This document shows positions 34,101 to 45,784 of a stretch of 64,000 nt of DNA, piece after piece (within the stretch, counting starts at the first letter, position 1; each line of letters opens with the position of its first letter). This DNA comes from Pegoplata infirma (taxonomy: Eukaryota; Arthropoda; Insecta; Diptera; Anthomyiidae). The notes under the pieces are model-generated. The model did no database searches, was not told the origin of the DNA, and was given only the letters and a program-made list of their open reading frames with translations. Where the stretch lies: assembly GCA_963921195.1 (NCBI GenBank), contig OY992536.1, forward strand, positions 106,914,778-106,978,777, read 5' to 3'. The translations under genes were made by a program, and so were the position numbers.

Positions 34101-34854
34101 TAGAAATTTTATCTATAGAAATTTGGTTATATAAAAATGTTTTAGATAGCAAAATGTCATAAATTCGCTTTAAAGCACAATATAAATTAATTTTATTTTT
34201 TTCGATTTTTCGTTAGCGCATAAAAAATTTAAATAAAATAAAACGTAAATACAATATTTGCATAACTTCAGTTTTACTTGAACGAACCACAGTGTTCTAA
34301 TTAAAACAATTGGCCGCATATTGAGGTTTTGGTGTACATCATAAATTTATTTCAATTTTAACTGTGAATTTCCTTTCTTAACATCAATTATGTTTAAAGC
34401 ATTTAACGAAATATTATACAGTTTAGTAAAACCACCACCGCCCGTACCGCAAAAAAAAAATTGTACATACTTAAATTTACAACAACAATTGTTTTATCTT
34501 AATTAACTTTAATTTTATATTAATTTAAATACAAAACAAATCATAACTTCTAATAATATTTACAAATTTCATTACATTTGTATTAACAAATTCATTTACA
34601 CTTAAAAATATACAAATCATTAAAAAAGATTTTCGATGTTGAGTTATTTATTCTTCATTCCATTTTATATAAAATAATCTAAATATTTGTCTAACAGCAG
34701 CATCCAAAAATAGCGTCCAAAAGCAGAATCCAAAAGCAGCGTCCAAAGCAGAATAAACACACAAGCTAAATATATTTAGACATAAAAAAAAATAGACTTT
34801 GTTTTGCTTTTTTTGGATATACATAAAATAAAAAAAGCCATTCGTTGTCCAAAC
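31185..34854. repeat. 767-bp inverted repeats around a 2.1-kb spacer
   Basis: Left arm 31185-31951 and right arm 34088-34854 are near-identical reverse complements. They start at GTTTGGACAACGAATGGC and reach ATCTCAGATTT at the inner edge, which is one unit of the 12930-15125 satellite. Both arms carry the same hydrophobic read-through frame, not supported as coding. The spacer contains GACAGACAGACGG-family fragments (32340-33020, 33245-33470). It may be a foldback element with inserted spacer. Confidence 0.9.
32340..33470. repeat. GACAGACAGACGG-family fragments in the spacer
   Basis: 32340-33020 reads plus-wise with CACTTGACCGATTTTGCC, ACAGACAGACGGACAGACAG and ATCATGAATATATAATA. A repeated TTACATACGGAATGACAAAC follows at 32930-32998. 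33290-33430 has the same modules on the minus strand. Confidence 0.7.
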
Positions 34855-35010
34855 AAACACTTAAGCTGCTAAAATATCTTGCTATTTTCATTTAGCTTAA
34901 TGTTATAAAAAAAATGGATTGGTATATTTTTGGAATAGCCATCAGACAAGAAAAAAAGATATGTCCAAGCTTTTAAACCCTGCATAAAATATATATTAAA
35001 GAGGCAATTC
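34855..35010. other. Short AT-rich spacer
   Basis: No feature seen. Confidence 0.4.
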
Positions 35011-36362
35011 TAAGGTTGGGGCACAGACTAATACAGACTCGACATAAGTGACAGGTGTCAAAAAAGTAGTTCTGAACCATATGCACAGACTAATACAGAC
35101 ACGACATAAGTGACAGGTGTCAAAAAAGTATTCTTTAACCACAGACTATAAACAGACTCGACAGTAGAGTTTTATGAGAAAAAATGGGGGGAAACCAAGC
35201 GATTTTAGGAGAAAACAGAGCGGTTTTTAGTCCTTTTTACGCTAACATGGCAACACTTTCTACGACTTAGGAGTGAGCGAAACAACAAAAACCGATCTGG
35301 CATCTATTTTTCTTATGGCGCGTTATATTAGTTTTCTCTTTCTAACCTAATTCGTAGAATAATTTAAAAATATTAACCATATGGTTCAGAAATACTTTTT
35401 TGACACCTGTCACTTATGTCGAGTCTGTATTAGTCTGTGCTTTAACCATATGGTTAATATTTTCAAATTATTCTACGAATTAGGTTAGAAAGAGAAAACT
35501 GATATAACGCGCCATAAGAAAAATGGATCCCAGATCGGATTTTGTTTTTTCACTCACTCCTAAGTCGTAGAAAGTGTTGCCATGTTAGCGTAAAACGGAC
35601 TAAAAACCGCTGTGTTTCTCCTAAAATCGCTTAGTTTTTCCCCATTTTTTCCTGTAAAACTCTACTGTCGAGTCTGTATTTAGTCTGTGCCATATGGTTA
35701 ATATTTTCAAATTATTCTACGAATTAGGTTAGAAAGAGAAAACTGATATAACGCGCCATAAGAAAAATGGATGCCAGATCGGATTTTGTTGTTTCACTCA
35801 CTCCTAAGTCGTAGAAAGTGTTGCCATGTTAGCGTAAACGGACTAAAAACCGCTGTGTTTTCTCCTAAAATCGCTTAGTTTTTCCTCATTTTTTCTTATA
35901 AAACCCTACTGTCGAGTCTGTATTTAGTCTGTGGTTGGGGTGTCTCGGCTTATCGGGGATTTAGGGGTTCAAAACATGGGTCAAAAAATGGCGAAAAAAT
36001 CGTTTTTTGGATTTTTTAGCCATTTCTTTCTAGGAAACTATATGATGTTTACATATGAGAAGAAAGATTTTTTTAATGCCTATCCAACGGTGGCATAACC
36101 TTGCAAAAGTTTGCCTTCGTTAAATACTTTTTTCATGAAAATGTGTACATTTTGGGGGGTATTTATATGAATACATACGATGTCCATATGAATACGAAAT
36201 AATCTTTATTAAATTCAAGTCGACACATATTTTTGCTCTAGATGATATTCCTGTTAGTTCGGGAGTTATCGAAATTTTCCCGGAGGTCCACCTTGTTTCA
36301 TAAGGGGACAACGAAATTTTGAAACACTGATATGGCCGATAAGCCGAGACACCCCAACCTTA
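35011..36362. mobile_element. TIR element, TAAGGTTGGGGTGTCTCGG ends
   Basis: Right end is the complement of TAAGGTTGGGGTGTCTCGG (to 36362). The left end is the same sequence but split after GGTTGGGG by the MITE cluster 35022-35933. The interior (36030-36340) is AT-rich and non-coding. Confidence 0.85.
35022..35933. mobile_element. Cluster of CACAGACTA MITE copies in both orientations
   Basis: Two short left ends (35022, 35082) precede a plus copy (about 35141-35441), then two inverted copies (about 35441-35692 and 35690-35933). All are homologous to 18064-18362 (shared GCAACACTTTCTACGACTTA, CTAACCTAATTCGTAGAATA). The cluster sits within one duplicated GTTGGGG, so it behaves as one insertion. 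Confidence 0.85.
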
Positions 36363-36424
36363 AAATCGTCGCTTTTATATATATTTTAAGTTTCAGGCAA
36401 ATCGGTTCATATGGGTTGAGATAC

Positions 36425-37867
36425 TTCCTTTGTTAGTGATAGAGGGTATATATAAGTTTGTCATTCCGTTTGTAACTCATCGAAATATCGATCTGGGACC
36501 CCATAAAGTATATATTCATGATGCCCGATCGATTTTAAGACATTCTAGCGATGTCCGTCTGTCCGTCTGCCTGCACTCAAAAAAAAAAAAACTGTAATGT
36601 TAGCAAAAAAAGCTTGTAAACCTACAAGGAAATTTGCTGATTTTGAACCCACAATTTTTTTGCTAAAGTTAGCAAAAAAGTTTTGCCAATAATTAGTTAA
36701 CAAATTTTTTTTTTTTTTGACACATTTGAGGATCCCATTGGGTTCGGACCCGATAGGTCCAGACCCCGATGGGCCTAGACCTAGTTGGGTTCCTTAAAAA
36801 TCGTCATAGTTTTTGATCCAAAATTTGTGTCCGTTTCGCTCTACCTTGCTTAGTTTTTGAGATACGTGATTATAGGGGACCACTGGGGTCTTGAGAATTA
36901 AAAAACTCGATAACTTAAAAAATATTACTCGGAGAGCTTTTGACTTTGTGGTCTTGTTCTACGTATTGAGGGCTACAAAAATGCTTTTGGACTTTTTGTT
37001 GTGTCGGCAATATTTACCGAGATATGAGCATTTTAAAATTTTCGGGAATGCTAACTTTTTTGGATCCAAAGTTAGGGCCCATTAGGGTCCACAAATGTGA
37101 AGAGGACCCGCGAATGTATGGAGATTCTAAGAACCAAAAATGCCCTCCATTTTGCTCTATCTATCTTATCTATCTTAGTTTCCGAGATAGAGCCATTTTA
37201 AATTTTCTGAAAAAAAAAAATTTACCATTTATTTTTGCTAATGTTAGCAAAAAATCTTGTAAAAATGTTGTCAACTCAATTTCAAATCTTAGCAAAAGAA
37301 ATTAGTTCAACGTTTGTTTAAAATTGCTAATGTGCTAAATGAAGTTTACAAGAATTTTTTGCTAACATGCTAATCTCAACTAAAAATTTGCTAAAAGTTA
37401 GCTAACTAGCATTAGCAAAAAAAAAATTAGTTAATCTACTAACGTATTTTTTTGAGTGTGTCTGTCTGTCTGTGGAAAATGCTGTCGCGGACAAAATATT
37501 GCACAGAGCGATATCGGTTCAGCGGTTCAAAAGTTATGAACGAAAATATAAGCACACCTCAAAAATTTCAGTACATTCAACATAACCTAAAAATACAAAA
37601 TGCTTTACTTCGGCTTCTGGTTGACATATGTGAACATAATTGAACACCAAATGGTATTTAAACAAGTACGAACATATTTTTTGACAAAAAAGAAAAAAAA
37701 TCGCGGATTTTTTTTACCAAAATTTTTTTTGCGGAAATTTTTTTTTCAAAAAAAATTTTTTTTTTAAAAGTAATTTCCTTTTAAATAAAGTTTTTTGCAA
37801 TAATCTTTTTGAAATTGTGGAGGGTATCACTACATTCGGCAAGGCCGAGTTTAACTTTTTTACTTGT
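36425..37867 (-). repeat. GACAGACAGACGG-family copy, split by a MITE
   Basis: Reverse-strand copy of 63178-63782, from the ACCCTCTATCACTAACA hairpin end (36427-) to TTCGGCAAGGCCGAGTTTAA (37836-). It is interrupted at 36574-37458. Confidence 0.88.
36574..37458. mobile_element. 885-bp CACTCAAAAAA-ended element
   Basis: Ends CACTCAAAAAAAAAAAA and TTTTTTTGAGTG, flanked by TG/TG in a TCTGTCTG run. Internal TTAGCAAAAA / TTTTTGCTAA modules occur at both ends. It is a relative of 56880-57464 by its termini. 37000-37300 has two short plus-strand frames with no recognised domain. Confidence 0.8.
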
Positions 37868-38232
37868 TTATCCTAATTTAATAAATTTCTTTATTCAAAT
37901 TAACACCAAAAACAGTTGTGTCTTCGGGACTTAAACAATTTAGATACGTCCCATTTTTTTGTTCTAAAAGTGCTATGATACTACCATATTTTTTGTTTTT
38001 AAAGCGCTTTAAAGGCGCTTTCAAATAGCAACGGCATACCGTTTACGGTGGTTATCATTTTGGACGCTGGCAGAGTACTAAACTGTGATGCTTTCCCAGC
38101 AGACAAGCGACCATAAAAGGTACTTTGCCAGCGTTCTCCCGTTCGTATTTTTCTGCCTGGGTAGCTTCTGAAATTTTTTAATTTTTTTTTCAGTGGTTTA
38201 AAAATAAAGTGCTTTTTAGCTGTGATAACTAC
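37868..38232. other. Right end of the 10.6-kb composite and spacer
   Basis: 37975-38161 holds the terminal AAAGCGCTTTAAAGGCGC and TTTGCCAGCGTTCTCC modules. 38164-38230 is a short piece of the host repeat. Confidence 0.6.
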
Positions 38233-38499
38233 CCAGCAAAAAATAAACGAAGTGGTTCAAAAAGAATTAGTGGTTTCACTACATACAAAGTAGCGATAGG
38301 TGCCGAACTTCATATTCCGTAGGAAGTACTTTTAAAATCACTTCCAAAAATGCTACAAAATAACAATAAGAACATCTTTCACCAGTTCTTTACTTAATGA
38401 TTTTGAAGTACCTTTTTCGTATGTTTTTAGGAATCAAATCAGCACAACATATGAACTTCTTTTTCAACTGAAACAATTAGAATGAGGGTGATACACGAA

Positions 38500-39315
38500 G
38501 TATGCAATTTTTTTCTACGTCCAGCTTTAAATAGATTTAGGTTTTGCAAAAATGGTGACAAAATTTGGTAATGGCGCTTTATTTCTCTTTATTTAGAGCT
38601 TAAAAAATCGAAAAGACGAAAATTGATTATTGATAAATTTTTCAAATTTCATATCTTATATCAAAAAAAAGTTGGTCCTAAATTAAATAAATACATTTAC
38701 GAACTAAATCGGAGGTTGCTGCATCACAATATTATGTATTGTTTAAGCTTTTTAGAAAATGGAGGTATAGGCCGCTGTTCCAAAAAAAGTAATTCACATA
38801 AAAAGTGTGAAAATGAAAATTTCCGAATTTTTTTGGTGTTCTAGATTTCACTTCCGAATTTCTTTTTCGTTTTGTTTCACATAAATAAAATTTGGTGAAA
38901 GTAAAACGAATGCATTTTTTTCCTTATAGTTTTTTAAATTTTAATTATTCGATTTCAACTTCGAATGAAAACGTGATCAACAAAACACTAAACTTGATTT
39001 CATGTGATTCGGAAATTTTCATGTGAATTAAAAAGTTGTGAAAGACAGAACAGATTGCAGTTTTGGAATCAGGAGGTCCATTTTATATGAAATCAAGTCC
39101 TATCTGGTGGAAGCAACGTAAGAATACGTAACAGTGCACTATGGTCCCAAATGCATTTTTTTTGGCATAAATTCAAAAAATGAAGCAAGGTCACTTGGAA
39201 TAATTCTGGGATGATTTTTATCTCTTAGCGCAATCAAAAATCGATTGTCCAAAAAAAAAAAAAAATTTTTTTTAAAAAAATTTTTTTTAAAAATTTTTTT
39301 TTAAAAACTTTTTTT
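38500..39315. other. Interior of 38233-45782, no gene
   Basis: Contains a segment at 38770-39060 with repeated AATTCACATAAAAA / TTTTCATGTGAATT modules also seen at 3700-3720. Non-coding. Confidence 0.5.
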
Positions 39316-41750
39316 CAATGATGGGTACCAATACCTTTTCGATACCAATACCCGTTAATACCAATTCAAATTGAAAACCAATACCAATTAAAAACCAATA
39401 CCTTTATTTGTGCGATACCAATACCGATAAAAAACCAATACCGATTCCCCACTACCAATACCAATTAAAAACCAATACTTTTATTCTTCAAAACCAATAC
39501 CAATAAAAAACCAATACCAATTCATTTTTTTCTACTTTCGTATCGGTTTTGTTTGGGTTTTTTGTATTCTTATTTTCGTTTGTTTTAATTGTGACGTCAA
39601 ACATTTTCTTTCCATCACATTATTAGGTTTTACCTGACTAACGAATTGCAAAAGATGTTACATCGATCAGTAATCGTTTGCATGCAATGTCACATAACAA
39701 AACGGAGTTAGCTACTTGAATTTTAAAAGCCATAAAAACATAAAAGAAATATTTTTTGTCACGGTTTTTATGACCCCTAATAAAAGTAGATCTTAAAAAA
39801 TTTAGACCTTTTCTGTGATGAATTTTTTTCTTTTGCAAACATTGTTAATATTTGACATATATACATTGAATGTCACTGCACTCTTCTTCGCGTTGTAAAA
39901 AAAAAATACTAATGTCCTTTTTTGGAAATTCCAAAATTTTAATCAAGCAGACGTTACAAAATTTTATGTCACAACACCAGAATCCAGAAAAAAATTTTAT
40001 TATTTTATTAGAGGCACAGTCATATTATATAAGAATTTAAGAACGCATAATGTGCAGTTCACACTTGCTATTTTTGAGAGTTTAAGGGCTACTTGTTTAA
40101 ATTTTTTTTTCTGTATCCATTATGTTTTTATTCTGTTACTGGTGTTTTGTTAAACAACTTGTTTAAGGTCGTAAGTGTGAACCCCATATAAGAATAAAAT
40201 TGACCCGTGTAATTGCAATTGGCAAAAGATCTAAAATCGAAAAAGGGGCCCCCTGCATGATAACCCATTTCGATCACCTTTTTCGAAAAAATATTTATGT
40301 ATGAAAAGGATGAAGTTTAGGTATATTTTGTTACAAATGTTAAGTCTCATCTTTCTGCAATTAAAAAATATCTCCCGTTGACCACTGGAATTTATATGTG
40401 CATTAAATGCAATGTGCATCAGCACAGAAATTGTTTCAAGCAAAAATGAAAAATTTGCAATTTTTATTTTAGGCTTTTAATTTTTTTATTAATTTATATC
40501 AATTTTTTTTAGATTTAATTTATTATCAAATTCCACTAATTGAAACATTTTGAAACAATTTATTTTGAAAATAACGAAATAAATTAATAAAATAGCAAAT
40601 AAATCCAAATATTAAAATTGCATAAAAAGTTTAAATACAGGCTTTTCTGGAATAACGGAACATTAAAATTTTTTCTACAAGAGTTTTGAGATCAGCCGGT
40701 GCTAATTTTACTAAATAGGTACCTTTTTCCAAAAAAAAAAAATGAATCTTTGTCCAAAATGGGTTAAGCATGTACTATTTATATTTAGTTTAAAGTTTGA
40801 CTTAATTCTGAAGCAAATACTGCTAAAAAATATTTTTTTTTAAAGGGGTTTTTAAAAAAAAAAAAAAAACATCCCTCACCCAAAAATTCGACTCACTCAC
40901 GTGATTTAAATGAAAATCACTTTTTTGAGTCACTCAAATCACGGAACCAGCGACCATCTCCAATTCAAATACATAAACAGGAGACAAGTGTCTTTTCATT
41001 TGTTTAATCTATAACATCTGTAAATTTTATTTAAAATGAAGTGTCCACCCTTGAAAAAGTTTCCTTGTAGGTCTGAATCCAAAAAGTTTCAAGGCACTTA
41101 TTTATTACTTTAATATAGTCACTTGACTTAAATGAAAATCACTCTATAAACAAATGATTTAAATGAAAATCACTCATGCTCACGCGTGAATCATGGGACC
41201 ATAGACCATCTCCAATTCAAATACTTAAACAAAAGGCAAGTGTCTCTTCATTTGATTCATCTATAACATCTGTAAATTTTATTAAAAATGAAGTGTCCAC
41301 CCTGAAATAGTTTCCTTGTAGGTCCGATTTCAAAAACTTTCAAGGCACTTATTTATTACCTTAATAGGCTTACATTCTGAATTTCAAAAAAATCGGTTAA
41401 CATTTACGACCTGTAGAGACTTTTGGCCAAAAAACCTACCATCTCGCCCCAGTGTGCACTGTGGGGCGGACAGAAGGACGACTTACGTTAAATTAATTAA
41501 TATTAACAACAAAACCTTTTGCATACAAATACCAAAACCGATATAAGATAAATACCAATACTTATTAAAAACCGATACCGATTCGAGGCTAAAACCAATA
41601 CCAATACCCAATACCTAAATAATTCAAAACCAATACCGAAACCTATACCAATTCAACAAAAAATGAAAACCAATACCTATACCAATACTAATATAATTTT
41701 AAAAACCAATACCAATACCAATACTTTTATCGAATTGGTACCCATCCTTG
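39316..41750. mobile_element. 2.4-kb hAT-type element with ACCAATACCAAT subterminal repeats
   Basis: TIR CAATGATGGGTACCAATA / complement of CAAGGATGGGTACCAATT, with an 8-bp TSD CTTTTTTT (39308-39315, 41751-41758). Both ends (39330-39530 and 41510-41740) are packed with ACCAATACC repeats, expected transposase binding sites. The interior has a tandem duplication (about 40895-41125 and 41130-41370; AAGTGTCCACCCT and TTTCAAGGCACTTATTTATT in both). No transposase. Confidence 0.87.
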
Positions 41751-41758
41751 CTTTTTTT

Positions 41759-42791
41759 TAATTTTTTTTTTTTTTTTTTTTAAAATATATTTTTCTTAAT
41801 TAATTAGCTTTACGGAAGGTAAAAAAATTATAAAAAAAATAATTTGAAAACGTGTCACGCAAAAAACAGCAAATTTGGCCGAAATTTGTGCTAAACTAAA
41901 ATGGAAATTGTGGGAGTTTGCCAAAAAATGCTGGCAAGATGTAAATTTTAATATTAAATATACAATATTGAAAACACTTTCACGTTTAAAGACTCATGCA
42001 AGTTCGTGCCCAAACACAACTTTTTATCCACGAAAGATATAGGCTATTTTGGCTCCAAAATCCTCATAATCAAAACACCTAAGAATAACGCCAAGGATGC
42101 ATTAACTCTAAAATAGGAATTTTAAACAAGAACTAGTATCCTTAGGTTTCAATTTGTCCCTTTAGCCTCTTTATAATTTTAGTTTTTCCCATTTGCCGTT
42201 TGTATAACTGTAATATTGATTTCACTCCGGTTTTATTATACGTCTTAAAACTTTCAACTTTAAAAGCCTAGCAAACTGACAGTATTGGCACCAAATTTTT
42301 TTCATTATACTTTCTTGATAGCTTATAGTGTTGACATTGAGGAAATGTATAAGCTTTTGAAAATTTGTTAATTTTATTTTTTTAATTTCTGCCAAAAAAA
42401 ATGGATTTGGAACCATAGTGCAGTGGACCCCTGAAAGTGCTAAAATATTGTTTTTTTTTTTAATTTTTAACAGCGAATATCTCAAAAACGATACGTGCTA
42501 GAAAAATTTGGACTGTAGATTTAGAAGCAGGAGACCAACATTTATAAGGACCAGTTAGAAATTTCACTGGGAGGTTTTTGCTGGCGAACAGTGTTTTTAG
42601 TGCAAAAAATACTCTTTCAATCAATCTTACAAAAATAAGTAATCACCAAATAAAAATGACATAATCACACCCAAAATGCCAAGAAATATGTACTTCTAAA
42701 GAAGTGATGAAAAGAGTGCTTCCAAAAGGTCAAGTTATATTAACATCCGGTTCACTATTTCAGAAGTTATGATAAAAATGTTAATATATAT
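41759..42791. other. Interior of 38233-45782, no gene
   Basis: AT-rich. A minus frame at 42222-42485 (87 codons) has no recognisable domain. Nothing supported. Confidence 0.45.
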
Positions 42792-43174
42792 GTACATTAG
42801 ACCGACTCACCTTATATGGGCAAAAAAAAAGTTCAAGTTGTACCCCCCTCAAAATTAACTTTGACATGTTTTATGAAGATTCCCAAAATATTTGGGCTCT
42901 AGCGATAATCTCCCGTGAGCTAAACCGCGTCAAAAAAGGGTCCAAATATGGTATTTTTCATGAATAAAAAAATCAGTAAATTTTTTTTGTCCAATGAATG
43001 ACCAAATATAATAGATATTTAGGAATTCTTTGATTCTGCATTAAAACATTTTAAAAATCCAACCACAGACTCGAGATAACGAGATGTTTACGTCAGTTTT
43101 TTGATGCTTTTCAATTCGATTTTAATGAAAACTTAAATAACTTTGGTATTTTTTGTCCGATTTTCACTTATAAT

Positions 43175-43674
43175 AGGTGTGTTCCAGAACTTTCCGGGTA
43201 AAGTTCGGTAAAATGAGAGAAAATCAAAAAACCTCTCACGATACCACAAATATGCACAAAAGTACGGGAACGCTAAAAACCACATTTCAAGCCCAAAATA
43301 ATATAAAATGTAAACAAACCAATGACGCTAAAATATTTTCGTAAGAAAAATTACTTTAAACAAGAAAACAAATTGTAAAAGCTTATTTTAATAACAAATT
43401 ATATTTTTTTGTGTTGAAATAACACATTTCCTTGGTTTAGTTCTTTATTTTATTTAAATTTCCAATTTAGCTTCACAAAAAAAATCAGCTGTTTTTTCAA
43501 CATCTGACTGTTACCAATTTACCCGAAAAAAAAGTGCGGGTAAGTTCGGTAAAATGAGAAAGCAATTTATTCTCTCAAAAACTCTCTCATTTACCCAATT
43601 TTTGCGTACGGGAACGCTTTTCGGGCTGGTTTGGGTACCCGCGGGCACCCGCGGTAACGTTCTGGAACACACTT
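43175..43674 (+). mobile_element. 500-bp AGGTGTGTTCCAG MITE, plus orientation
   Basis: Full-length, AGGTGTGTTCCAGAACTTTC to GTTCTGGAACACACTT, TSD AAT (43172-43174, 43675-43677). The unoccupied mirror site in the other foldback arm (about 45215-45230) has a single AAT, proving the duplication. Confidence 0.95.
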
Positions 43675-44002
43675 AATACATCGTTAGAAAGGTGTTGACC
43701 ACCGCTTGGGATTTTAGTCAAAAATTAACCCTTAACTGCACTGCCTAACTTTTTTATAACATTTACTTCGACATCATTTAAAACCGTTTTATAACCACAA
43801 AAAGCATATCTTTGTGCAGGAAACACGTTTAATTAATATATTTGGCCGCAATTAATTTAACCCATGCATGATTAAAATATTTTGGCAAACATTTTTAAAA
43901 AAGTTTTTGCGGAAATTATTGAAAGCTTGTTGTAATACTTTAAAAAAATATAATTAAATAAGGTTTTTGTTTATCTAGACGTCCTTAATAAAATTAAATA
44001 AG

Positions 44003-44500
44003 AGGTGTGTTCCAGAACGTTACCGCGGGTGCCCGCGGGTACCCAAACCAGCCCGAAAAGCGTTCCCGTACGCAAAAATTGGGTAAATGAGAGAGTTTTT
44101 GAGAGAATAAATTACTTTCTCATTTTACCGAACTTACCGCACTTTTTTTTCGGGTAAATTGGTAACAGTCAGATGTTTAAAAAACAGCTGATTTTTTTGT
44201 GAAGCTAAATTGGAAATTTAAATAAAATAAAGAACTAAACCAAGGAAATGTGTTATTTCAATACAAAAAAAGATAATTTCTTATTAAAATGAACTTTTAC
44301 AATTTGTTTTCTTGTTTAAAGTAATTTTTCTTACGAAAATATTTTAGCGTTATTGGATTGTTTACATTTTCTATTATTTTGGGCTTGAAATGTGGTTTTT
44401 AGCGTTCCCGTACTTTTGTGCATTTTTGTGGTATTGTGAGAGGTTTTTTGATTTTCTCTCATTTTACCGAACTTTACCCGGAAAGTTCTGGAACACACCT
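44003..44500 (-). mobile_element. 498-bp AGGTGTGTTCCAG MITE, minus orientation
   Basis: Inverted relative to the copy at 43175. TSD AAG at 44000-44002 and 44501-44503. The two MITEs themselves make a second long inverted repeat. Confidence 0.93.
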
Positions 44501-45784
44501 AAGGTTTTGTTTATTTTAGTCAAAAATTAACCCTTAACTGCACTGTCTTAATTTTTTATAACATTTACTTCGACATCATTAAAAACCCATTATATAACCA
44601 CAAAAAACATATCTTTGTGCAGGAAACACGTTTAATTATTATATTTGGCCACAATTAATTTAACCCATGCATGATCAAAATATTTTGGCAAACATTTTTA
44701 AAAAAGTTTTTGCGGAAATTATTGAAAGCTAGTTGTAATACTTTAAAAAAATATAATTAAATAAGGTTTTTGTTTATCTAGACGTCCTTATTAATATTAA
44801 ATAATTATTACGTGTACCACATTCCCGGTCAATTTTTTTTTTTCGAAATTTGTATGTGCAAATTAATTTTAAAAATAATATATAAACAAATTTTGGTCTT
44901 AATCGCATATATTCGTGCAAAAAACGCAAAAACCTTTTTTATTTTATTTTTTTAAAGTATTTCTGCTAGCTTTCAATAATTTCCGCAAAAACTTTTTTAA
45001 AAATTTTTGCCAAAATATTTTGGTCATGCATGGGTTAAATTAATTGTGGCCAAATATATTAATTAAACGTGTATCCTGCACAAAGATATGCTTTTTGTGG
45101 TTATAAAATGTTTTTTTAATGATGTCGAAGTAAATGTTATAAAAAAAGTAAGACAGTACAGTTAAGGGTTAATTTTTGACTAAAATCCCAAGCGGTGGTC
45201 AACACCTTTCTAACGATGTATTAGAAGTGAAAATCGGACAAAAAATAACAAAGTTATTTAAGTTTTCAGTAAAATCGAATTGAAAAGCATCAAAAAACTG
45301 ACATAAACATCTCTTTATCTCGAGTCTGTGGTTAGATTTTTAAAATATTTTAATGCAGAATCAAAGAATTCCTAAATATCTATTATATTTGGTCATTCAT
45401 TGGACAAAAAAAAATTTGCTGGATTTTATATTCATGAAAAATACCATTTTTGGACCCTTTTTTGACGCGGTTTAGCTCACGGGAGATTATCGCTAGAGCC
45501 CAAATATTTTGGGAATCTTCATAAAACATGTCAAAGTTAATTTTGAGGGGGGTACATTATCAACTTTTTTTTTTGAGTCACTCTAATGTACATAATAAAC
45601 ACTAGTGATATATGTTATACTTAAGTGTCAATCTTTCCCCACTGAAAAGTGGCGAAAAAAGAACATACTTTGTGTGTCACGCCCATATTAAATTCATCAA
45701 TGTTTCAGTTGAAGAAGAAGTACATCTGGTTCATAAGTTGTGGTGAATTTTGTAGTGAATGGTAAGCTCTTTTTTTGCTGGGTA

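Larger units (their letters stand above)
27538..38161. mobile_element. 10.6-kb composite: TA-flanked CCCGGCAGAAAC element with many nested insertions
   Basis: Left end TA-CCCGGCAGAAACTGCC (27536-) and right end GTATTTTTCTGCCTGGG-TA (to 38163). The host flanks GCTGAC and GCTTCTGAAA rejoin around TA to match CTGACTAGCTTCTGAAA at 26311, an intact site. The terminal modules (GGCAAAGCAC, CTTTGCCAGCG) resemble the 22558-26203 element, so both belong to one family. Almost all of its length is later insertions. Confidence 0.75.
42792..45594. mobile_element. 2.8-kb foldback with >1-kb arms, hit twice by a MITE
   Basis: Outer ends ACATTAGACCGACTCAC and GAGTCACTCTAATGT. Left-arm GGGCTCTAGCGATAATCTCC (about 42894) pairs with GGAGATTATCGCTAGAGCCC (about 45481). 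GTTGACCACCGCTTGGGAT (43695) pairs with ATCCCAAGCGGTGGTCAAC (about 45186). MITE copies at 43175-43674 and 44003-44500 split it. 43715-44000 is also repeated directly at 44515-44805. Non-coding. Confidence 0.9.
38233..45782. mobile_element. 7.5-kb composite, CCCAGCAAAAAA ends, TA TSD
   Basis: TA-CCCAGCAAAAAATAAACG (38231-) and ...TTTTTTTGCTGGG-TA (to 45784). Subterminal inverted homology: ATATGAACTTC with TTTCAACTGAAACAATTAGA near 38447-38480 pairs with the complement of TTATGAACC and TTCAACTGAAACATTGATGA near 45690-45735. Nested inside: a hAT element (39316-41750) and a 2.8-kb foldback (42792-45594). No transposase frame. Confidence 0.78.

Noticed and set aside
37024..37305. 93-codon frame in the CACTCAAAA element
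   Set aside because: Inside a non-autonomous element, no conserved domain, not found in related elements in the window.
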